Shown: one piece after another, positions 57,792-64,000 of the stretch
Layout: the number at the start of each line of letters is the position of its first letter
How positions within the stretch are numbered: the first letter of the stretch is position 1
Source of the DNA: Dictyoglomus thermophilum H-6-12
GTDB lineage: Bacteria > Dictyoglomota > Dictyoglomia > Dictyoglomales > Dictyoglomaceae
DNA: 64,000 bases
Direction of reading: 5' to 3'
Assembly (NCBI RefSeq): GCF_000020965.1
Contig: NC_011297.1
Location: forward strand, 372,001-436,000
Made by a program: the position numbers and the translations under genes
The notes under the pieces: generated by a model
Told to the model about the DNA's origin: nothing
The model's input: only the letters and a program-made list of their open reading frames with translations
Databases searched by the model: none

Positions 57792-59147
57792 ATGAGCACT
57801 AGAAGTTTTTTGTTTAGGAGTTATTATAAGTTAAGGGGTAGTAAAGTTTTAGACTATTACGATGAGTTTAAAAAGTCTCAGTATTTGACACGTGATGAGC
57901 TAATAAGAAATCAGGAGAAACAACTGAAGAGAATGATAGAATTTGTTTATGAAAATGTACCTTATTACAAAAAACTTTTTAAATCTCTTTCTATATCTCC
58001 TGATGATATAAACAAAGTTGAGGACTTACAAAAACTCCCTATTTTAACTAAAAGAGAGATTAAACGTAATTGGGAAGATTTTTTCCCTCAGAATTTAAAT
58101 AGTATTAGATATATTAAAGGCAAAACTGGAGGATCTACTGGAGAGCCATTTAAATATAGGATGTCTTTAGAAGATTATGAGAGAGGTATAGCTTTGTTGT
58201 ATAGAGGGTGGGGGTTTGCTGGTTATCAATTGGGGGACAAAGTTGCTGTTATTGGAGGTTCGTCATTGGTCCCAAGTTTGAGATTTAGTATGAAGAGAAA
58301 GATTCAGGAGAGTCTATTAAACTTTCGTTATTATTCATCTTTTGATATGAGTGAGGAAAATTTACTAAGATATATTGAAGATATGAATTGTTGGAATCCT
58401 AAATTTATAAGAGGATATGCTTCTTCTATCTATCTTATGGCTAAATTTATTGAGCAAAATAGAATTACCTTATCCTTTGTGCCAAAGGCTATTTTTTCTA
58501 CTGCTGAGAAGTTAACTTTTAAGATGAGAGAAAGTATAGAAAGAGTATTTAAAACTCAAGTTTTTGATAATTATGGTTTGAATGATGGTGGAATATCGGC
58601 ATATGAATGTGAACAGCATAATGGTTTGCATATAGATACCGAAAGAGCAATATTAGAAGTAGTAGACGAATCTGGTAAACAGCTTAAAGAGGGAGAGGGG
58701 AAGATTTTAGCTACTAGTTTATATAACTTTGCTATGCCACTTATTAGATATGACACAGGAGATATAGGGATCATATCTTCTGAATTTTGTAAATGCGGTA
58801 GGGCAAGTTATCTGTTGAAGGGTTTAGTTGGGCGTTCGCAGGAATTTGTTGTATCCTCTTTAGGCAGTAAAGTTCATGGTGAGTTTTTCACTCATATTTT
58901 TTGGGAAATAGATAATGTAAAACAATTCCAGGTTATTCAGGAAAATGTTGGAGAAGTTTTGATCAATATTGTTCCCGATGATTGGGACCATATTGACAGA
59001 ATTGATGTAAAGAAGATTACTAAAATATTAGAAAATAAAGGTTTTAAAGTTAGTATTAAGCTTGTTAATGAAGAATCTTTGTCTTATACTAGTGGTGGAA
59101 AATATAAATTTGTAATAAATAAATTATCTGATTATAATGAAAGCTAA
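57792..59147 (+). CDS. CapK/PaaK-like adenylate-forming enzyme of a polysaccharide locus
   Basis: 451 residues from the ATG at 57792, after GAAGGGGG. AMP-binding features of the phenylacetate-CoA ligase class: KGKTGGSTGEPFKY (nucleotide loop), NYGLNDGG and RYDTGDIGII. CapK-type homologues in capsule and O-antigen loci have no settled substrate; attachment of a carboxylic acid or amino acid to a sugar has been suggested. Codon use is more AT-rich than in the housekeeping part of the window. Confidence 0.82.
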   Translation: MSTRSFLFRSYYKLRGSKVLDYYDEFKKSQYLTRDELIRNQEKQLKRMIEFVYENVPYYKKLFKSLSISPDDINKVEDLQKLPILTKREIKRNWEDFFPQNLNSIRYIKGKTGGSTGEPFKYRMSLEDYERGIALLYRGWGFAGYQLGDKVAVIGGSSLVPSLRFSMKRKIQESLLNFRYYSSFDMSEENLLRYIEDMNCWNPKFIRGYASSIYLMAKFIEQNRITLSFVPKAIFSTAEKLTFKMRESIERVFKTQVFDNYGLNDGGISAYECEQHNGLHIDTERAILEVVDESGKQLKEGEGKILATSLYNFAMPLIRYDTGDIGIISSEFCKCGRASYLLKGLVGRSQEFVVSSLGSKVHGEFFTHIFWEIDNVKQFQVIQENVGEVLINIVPDDWDHIDRIDVKKITKILENKGFKVSIKLVNEESLSYTSGGKYKFVINKLSDYNES

Positions 59148-59152
59148 GAAAA

Positions 59153-60466
59153 ATGAAGAATGGTAGTAGTAATAAAATAGAACTTAGTGTTTTTTTTAGA
59201 TCCTTTTTAGTTATAGTACTTTATAGGTTAGTTTTAGATTTGAGTTATATCTTGGTTATAAGTAGATTTTTTAACTATGAAGGGTATTATTTGATTATCA
59301 ATAAGCTTAAGGTTTTAGAGTCATACCTTTTTTTAATTGTTTTAGGTGCTTTTATATTAGTCTTTATTTATTTTCGGATTAGAGTTTTTCCTTCCGAATT
59401 TCTTTTATATTTACTTTTTCTTTTTACATATATTCCGTTAGGTTCTTTGTACGCATTATGTGATAAACCAAGGTTGTTTTTCTATTATAGTACTTTTTTT
59501 TGGTTTTTACTTATTTTTATGTATTACGTTTTTCCAATATTTAAGGTTAGAAGGGTTAGATTTTCTAAGTTTCTATTTTTGACTTGCACTATTCTTTTTA
59601 ATATGGCTGTTCTATTTTTAATATTTAAATATCTTGGAATTTCTTTTAATTTTGATCTTTCACTGGTATATGAGATTAGATCTAGGTATGTAGAAAGTAA
59701 TATACCGTTTGCAGGCTATCTTTTTAACTGGGTTGGTTATGCTATAAATCCCTTATTTTTAAGTTATGTTTTTAACAAGAGACAATGGCTTACTTTTATT
59801 TTTTCTATATTTATTCAATTGTTGTTATTTTCCCAAACAGGATTAAAAAGCTTTTTATTTGTTCCCATTTTGGTTTTAGGCGTTAATTGGTTATATCAAA
59901 AATATGGTAGTAAAAAACTTTATTTGTTAACCACACTATTAATAGGACTTACTGTAGCTTTAGGTATTTTATCTTACTTTTTAATGGGAGACATATGGGT
60001 TTCTTCGTTGTTGACAAGGCGAACTTTCTATGTTCCTGCTTTATTGTCATTTTATTATTATGATTTTTTTACTTCTAGAGGTTTTACGTATCTTGCTCAG
60101 CATAGATTATTTGGTGGTTTTTTAAAATATCCTTACTCATTAAATCCTCCTCATTTAATAGGCAGTGTTTATTTTGGAACACCTGAGATGGGAGCTAATA
60201 ATGGCATTTTAGGAGATAGCTATATGAATTTTGGTTTTTTGGGAGCTATTTTATGGAGTTTTGTCTTAATTTTATTTTTTAAAATTTTAGATAGTTTTTG
60301 TGATATGGATAAAAATGAAGTATTAATAGGTCCTCTGGCTGTATTTGCCAATGCATTTACAAATAGCGCCCTATTGACTGTCATGACTACGCATGGGTTT
60401 TTAATATTGCTTTTGTTTTCAATAATAATACCTAAAAATAGAATAAAGTATAGGAGTGAAGGATGA
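59153..60466 (+). CDS. Wzy-like oligosaccharide repeat-unit polymerase
   Basis: 437 residues with about 11-12 membrane helices and a large loop before the last helices. GSVYFGTPEMGANNGILGDSYMNFGFLGAI resembles the conserved C-terminal region of O-antigen/capsule polymerases (oligosaccharide repeat-unit polymerase). It would join lipid-linked repeat units on the outer side of the membrane. It begins five bases after the ligase stop and overlaps the next glycosyltransferase start (ATGA). Confidence 0.75.
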   Translation: MKNGSSNKIELSVFFRSFLVIVLYRLVLDLSYILVISRFFNYEGYYLIINKLKVLESYLFLIVLGAFILVFIYFRIRVFPSEFLLYLLFLFTYIPLGSLYALCDKPRLFFYYSTFFWFLLIFMYYVFPIFKVRRVRFSKFLFLTCTILFNMAVLFLIFKYLGISFNFDLSLVYEIRSRYVESNIPFAGYLFNWVGYAINPLFLSYVFNKRQWLTFIFSIFIQLLLFSQTGLKSFLFVPILVLGVNWLYQKYGSKKLYLLTTLLIGLTVALGILSYFLMGDIWVSSLLTRRTFYVPALLSFYYYDFFTSRGFTYLAQHRLFGGFLKYPYSLNPPHLIGSVYFGTPEMGANNGILGDSYMNFGFLGAILWSFVLILFFKILDSFCDMDKNEVLIGPLAVFANAFTNSALLTVMTTHGFLILLLFSIIIPKNRIKYRSEG

Positions 60467-61584
60467 TTAAACTCTGTCATATAACAACCGTTCACCCTTC
60501 TTTTGATGTTCGTATATTTCACAAAGAGTGTAAAACATTAGCAAAGTCAGGGTATTATGTTTATCTTATTGTTCAACATCATAAGGAAGAAGTTATTGAT
60601 GGGGTTCATATACTGCCTTTACCTAAGGTAGGCAGTAGACTTGAGAGAGTCATTAAACAGCCTTGGAGAGCGTTAAGATTGGCATTAAAGACTAATTCAA
60701 GTATTTATCATTTACATGATCCTGAGTTAATTCCTATAGGACTAATATTAAAATTATTGGGGAAAAGGGTAATTTTTGACTCACACGAGGATGTACCTCT
60801 TCAACTTTTGTCAAAGCCATATCTTAATAGGTTTGCTTTAAGAATGTTATCCCAGGTGTTTTCCATATTTGAAAAATATAGTTGTAGGTATTTTGATGGG
60901 ATAGTTTGTGCAACACCCTCAATTACAGAGAAATTTTTAAAGATTAATCCTAATAGTGTTAATGTAAATAATTATCCACTACTGGAAGAATCTAAATTTT
61001 TATATCATAATTACAATGAGAATAAAATGAATGAGATATGTTATATTGGAGGCATTTCTCAAATAAGGGGAATTAATGAGTTAATAAAGGCTTTAGAATT
61101 TGTAGATAATGTAAGACTAAATCTTGCTGGAAATTTTGAAAGTGCAGAATTAGAGAAGAGAATTAAAGGTATGAAAGGTTGGAAGAAAGTGAACTATTAT
61201 GGGTTTGTAGGAAGAGAAAATGTTTATGAAATTATGGCAAGATCTAAGGCTGGAGTAGTTATTTTTTCTCCTTTGCCTAATCATATTAATAGTCAGCCTA
61301 ATAAAATGTTTGAATATATGTCTGCTGGACTTCCTGTTATTACATCTAACTTTCCTCTTTGGAGAGAAATCGTTGAGAGAGACAATTGTGGCATATGTGT
61401 AGATCCTTTAAATCCAAAAGAAATAGCAGATGCTATAAGGTATATAATAGCGCATCCTGAAGAGGCAAAAAAAATGGGAGATAATGGAAGAAGGGCTGTA
61501 TTAGAGAAGTATAATTGGGAAAAAGAGAGTGAAAAGTTATTAGATTTGTATAAAGAGTTACTAAAAGGAGAGATTAAGACATAG
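60463..61584 (+). CDS. Glycosyltransferase family 4
   Basis: 373 residues, GT-B fold. DSHEDVPLQLL lies in the acceptor half; the donor half has EYMSAGLPVITSNFPLWREIVERDNCGICVDPLNPKEIADAI, where GT4 enzymes bind the nucleotide sugar (the usual E-x7-E pattern is changed: 'FEYMSAGLP...'). It is cytoplasmic or membrane-associated and adds one sugar of the repeat unit; donor unknown. It overlaps the polymerase gene by four bases. Confidence 0.88.
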   Translation: MIKLCHITTVHPSFDVRIFHKECKTLAKSGYYVYLIVQHHKEEVIDGVHILPLPKVGSRLERVIKQPWRALRLALKTNSSIYHLHDPELIPIGLILKLLGKRVIFDSHEDVPLQLLSKPYLNRFALRMLSQVFSIFEKYSCRYFDGIVCATPSITEKFLKINPNSVNVNNYPLLEESKFLYHNYNENKMNEICYIGGISQIRGINELIKALEFVDNVRLNLAGNFESAELEKRIKGMKGWKKVNYYGFVGRENVYEIMARSKAGVVIFSPLPNHINSQPNKMFEYMSAGLPVITSNFPLWREIVERDNCGICVDPLNPKEIADAIRYIIAHPEEAKKMGDNGRRAVLEKYNWEKESEKLLDLYKELLKGEIKT

Positions 61585-61612
61585 ATTAAAATTTTCAAGA
61601 TGAGGGTAGAAA

Positions 61613-62842
61613 ATGAACATCTTACTTATTAATCATTATGCAGGTTCGCCTAAATATGGAATGGAGTATCGGCCTTATTATTTGGGGAAAGAATGGGTCA
61701 AGAATAGACATCAAGTAACAATAATCGCTTCTTCTTTTTCTCATGTAAGAAGCAAGAATCCAGAAATTGATAGTGAGATAAAAGAGGAGCTAATTGATGG
61801 AATGAGATATATTTGGATAAAAACTCCAAGATATAAGGGAAATGGAATTAAAAGAGTTATAAACATTTTTAGTTTTGTATTTAAGCTAATTAAAAATAGT
61901 AGGAGGTTTTCAAAAGAGATTAAACCAGACGTGGTTATTGCTTCATCTACATATCCTTTAGATATATACCCAGCTTATTTAATTTCTCGTTTTTCAAAGG
62001 CAAAGTTGATCTTTGAAGTGCATGATTTATGGCCACTAACACCTATAGAGCTTGGAGGAATGCCTAAATGGCATCCATTTATAATAATTCTCCAAATAGC
62101 AGAAGATTTTGCTTATAGAAAATGTGATAAGGTTGTTTCTATTCTTCCTAAGGCTTTAGATTATATGGTAAGCAGAGGTTTAAAACCTGAGAAGTTTGTT
62201 CACATTCCTAATGGTATCGATATAGAAGAGTGGCAGTCTTTTACTGATCCGTTACCGGAGGAACATAAGAGTGTAATTGAAAGATTTAAGAATGAGGGAA
62301 AATTTCTTGTGGGATATGCAGGTTCTTTGGGGGTAGCAAATGCTCTTGATTATTTTGTGAAGTCAGCAAAGTATCTTAAAGATTTACCAGTTGCGCTCGT
62401 TCTTGTTGGGCAGGGTCCTGAAAAAGAGAAACTACAAAGATATGTAGAGGAAAATAAACTAGATAAAGTAGTTTTTTTACCACCTGTGCCTAAAAAATCC
62501 ATTCCTGAATTATTGGATAAAATTGATATTTTTTACATTGGTTGGAGAAGGAGTCCTCTATACCGATTTGGGGTAAGCCCTAATAAACTTTTTGATTACA
62601 TGATGGCAGGAAAGCCTATTATACATGCAGTAGAAGCAGGAAATGATCTGGTAGCAGAAAGTGGCTGTGGCATGTCTGTTCCTCCAGAGGATCCTATTGC
62701 TATTGCAAATGCTATTAGAAAACTTATAAGTATGTCAAAAGACGAAAGAGAGAAGATGGGATTAAGAGGTAAAGAATATGTTATAAAAAACCATGATTAT
62801 AAAATATTAGCAAGGAAATTTTTGGAAGTGATTAATATTTAA
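61613..62842 (+). CDS. Glycosyltransferase family 4 (WbuB-like)
   Basis: 409 residues. N-terminal HYAGSPKYGMEYRPYYLGKEW is the hallmark of WbuB-type GT4 enzymes that add deoxy- or amino-sugars. VHDLWPLTP is in the hinge and GVSPNKLFDYMMAGKPIIHAVEAGNDLV is the donor-binding loop. It follows the first GT4 gene by 28 bases. In known loci the WbuB class often transfers L-FucNAc; the sugar here is not known. Confidence 0.9.
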   Translation: MNILLINHYAGSPKYGMEYRPYYLGKEWVKNRHQVTIIASSFSHVRSKNPEIDSEIKEELIDGMRYIWIKTPRYKGNGIKRVINIFSFVFKLIKNSRRFSKEIKPDVVIASSTYPLDIYPAYLISRFSKAKLIFEVHDLWPLTPIELGGMPKWHPFIIILQIAEDFAYRKCDKVVSILPKALDYMVSRGLKPEKFVHIPNGIDIEEWQSFTDPLPEEHKSVIERFKNEGKFLVGYAGSLGVANALDYFVKSAKYLKDLPVALVLVGQGPEKEKLQRYVEENKLDKVVFLPPVPKKSIPELLDKIDIFYIGWRRSPLYRFGVSPNKLFDYMMAGKPIIHAVEAGNDLVAESGCGMSVPPEDPIAIANAIRKLISMSKDEREKMGLRGKEYVIKNHDYKILARKFLEVINI

Positions 62843-62973
62843 CTTTCCACTTACTATGATGATTGTGCTTTTATACTTTTTGAAGTTTGTTTTGAAACTA
62901 GGTTTAAAGAGTTAAAATATGTTAAGATGGTTAACAGGAGTTATAAAGATATTTTTAAATTGGGAGGTTAAAA

Positions 62974-64000
62974 ATGAGAAATAAATTTATACCCTTTTCA
63001 CCGCCATGGATAGGAGAGGAAGAAATAAATGAAGTTGTTGATACTTTAAAATCAGATTGGATTACTACAGGACCTAAGGTTAAAAAGTTCGAGGAAGAGT
63101 TTTGTAGATATTTTAATTCTCCTTCAGCTTTGGCTCTAAATTCTTGTACGGCAGCTTTACACACTGCTTTAGTAACCTTAGGGATAGGTCCTGGAGATGA
63201 GGTAATAACTACTCCCATGACCTTTTGTGCTTCTGTGAATGTGATAGAGCATGTTGGAGCAAAACCTGTACTTGTTGATGTAGAGTCAGATACTTTAAAT
63301 ATAGATCCTAATAAAATAGAATCAGCTATTACCAATAAAACTAAAGCAATACTTCCTGTGCATTATTCTGGGCATCCTGTAGAGTTGGATACTATATATG
63401 ATATCGCTGAAAAATATAACCTATATGTGGTTGAAGATGCTGCTCATGCTATTCATGCTAAATATAAAGGGAGATTTATTGGATCTTCAAATAATCCTGT
63501 TTGCTTTAGTTTTTATGCTACTAAAAACTTAACTACGGCAGAAGGTGGTATGTTAACAGGGGATCCAAATTTTATTGAGAGGGCAAGAATAATAAGTCTT
63601 CATGGTATGAGTAAAGATGCTTGGAAGAGATATTCCAAAGAGGGTAGTTGGTATTATGAAGTAGTATATCCAGGATTTAAGTATAATATGACAGATATAC
63701 AGGCATCTATAGGGTTGTGGCAACTTAATAAATTAGAAAATTTTCAAAGAAGAAGAAGAGAAATAGTCAATATGTATAATTCTGCTTTTAAAGATATAGA
63801 AGCCTTGAGAACACCAATTGAAAGACCTGAGGTAGAACATTCTTGGCATCTTTATGTTTTAAGGTTAAATTTAGAAATGTTAAGAATAGATAGAAATCAA
63901 TTTATAGAGGAATTAAAAAACAGAAATATAGGGACATCAGTACATTTTATACCTATCCATCTTCATCCTTATTATAGAGATAAGTATGGTTTTAAGCCTA
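62974..64000 (+). CDS. DegT/DnrJ/EryC1/StrS sugar aminotransferase (cut by window end)
   Basis: Starts at ATG 62974 after TGGGAGG and is still open at 64000 (about 342 residues seen). PLP-enzyme features: NSCTAALHTAL, GPGDEVITTPMTFCASVN, EDAAHAIHA, and the Schiff-base Lys in FYATKNLTTAEGGM. The C-terminal GTSVHFIPIHLHPYYRDKYG is typical of the WbpE/WlbC/ArnB group. It places an amino group on a 3-keto or 4-keto UDP-sugar, fitting between the oxidoreductase and the acetyltransferase of this locus. A 131-base gap precedes it and may hold a promoter. Confidence 0.92.
   Translation, partial: MRNKFIPFSPPWIGEEEINEVVDTLKSDWITTGPKVKKFEEEFCRYFNSPSALALNSCTAALHTALVTLGIGPGDEVITTPMTFCASVNVIEHVGAKPVLVDVESDTLNIDPNKIESAITNKTKAILPVHYSGHPVELDTIYDIAEKYNLYVVEDAAHAIHAKYKGRFIGSSNNPVCFSFYATKNLTTAEGGMLTGDPNFIERARIISLHGMSKDAWKRYSKEGSWYYEVVYPGFKYNMTDIQASIGLWQLNKLENFQRRRREIVNMYNSAFKDIEALRTPIERPEVEHSWHLYVLRLNLEMLRIDRNQFIEELKNRNIGTSVHFIPIHLHPYYRDKYGFKP

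Noticed and set aside
62955-63335. Minus-strand frame opposite the aminotransferase
   Set aside because: The plus strand encodes clear DegT-family motifs; the reverse frame has none.

Overview
The window is an AT-rich, gene-dense bacterial chromosome segment. It has strong GGAGG-type ribosome sites, Arg codons almost all AGA/AGG, many overlapping start/stop codons, and a thermophile/anaerobe gene set (trimeric [FeFe]-hydrogenase with Rex, TldD/TldE, GH42 and GH127 glycosidases, peroxiredoxins). This fits a thermophilic fermentative anaerobe; overall flavour points to Dictyoglomus. That assignment is inference from remembered gene content, not a database match. No rRNA, tRNA, CRISPR array or transposase was seen.

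Layout. 0-3.6 kb: the end of a short-chain dehydrogenase, a PATAN-like protein, a 7-TM-like membrane protein and a secreted alpha/beta hydrolase. 3.6-8.1 kb (minus strand): GH127 and GH42 glycosidases, preceded by the C-terminal remnant of a sugar ABC permease. 8.1-11.9 kb: a six-gene sulfur operon (TusA/TsuB, thiosulfate transporter TsuA, DsrE, DsrF, DsrH, dihydrolipoamide dehydrogenase). 11.9-12.2 kb: a highly structured RNA with its own promoter and terminator, just upstream of an HD-domain gene. 13.2-18 kb: an exported protein and a complete ABC importer. 18-29.2 kb: Eis-like acetyltransferase, GH18, alkaline phosphatase, PATAN protein, ArsC, an orphan HepT-like protein, peroxiredoxin, PAS-GGDEF, TldD/TldE, aldo/keto reductase and a lipoprotein.

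29.4-37.2 kb is a hydrogenase operon: a sensory [FeFe]-hydrogenase-like protein (HydS type), a SpoIIE/PP2C phosphatase, HydC, HydB, HydA and Rex. 37.2-39.4 kb (minus) is a NitT/TauT-type importer. 39.5-48.3 kb holds MurJ, an SMR-like protein, a YkoP-like protein, a heterodimeric ABC exporter, a DinB-like protein, an MFS transporter and a 2-Cys peroxiredoxin with a PerR/Fur-like box.

48.4-64 kb is a surface-polysaccharide locus: membrane-bound nucleotide-sugar dehydratase, UDP-GlcNAc 2-epimerase, UDP-sugar 6-dehydrogenase interrupted by an intein, Gfo/Idh/MocA oxidoreductase, left-handed beta-helix acetyltransferase, CapK/PaaK-like ligase, Wzy-like polymerase, two GT4 glycosyltransferases and a DegT aminotransferase cut by the window end. 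The dehydrogenase, oxidoreductase, aminotransferase, acetyltransferase and epimerase together match the five steps for a UDP-2,3-diacetamido-mannuronate-type sugar. Between 54.1 and 57.8 kb this locus is interrupted by small toxin-antitoxin-like pairs, degenerate 7-bp repeats and decayed gene fragments.

The most notable items are the structured RNA at 11961-12203, which sits across a 15-bp perfect inverted repeat; the intein placed exactly before the catalytic cysteine of the UDP-sugar dehydrogenase; the sulfur operon; the repeat-bounded module region; and a G-tract/hairpin element at 45563-45604.
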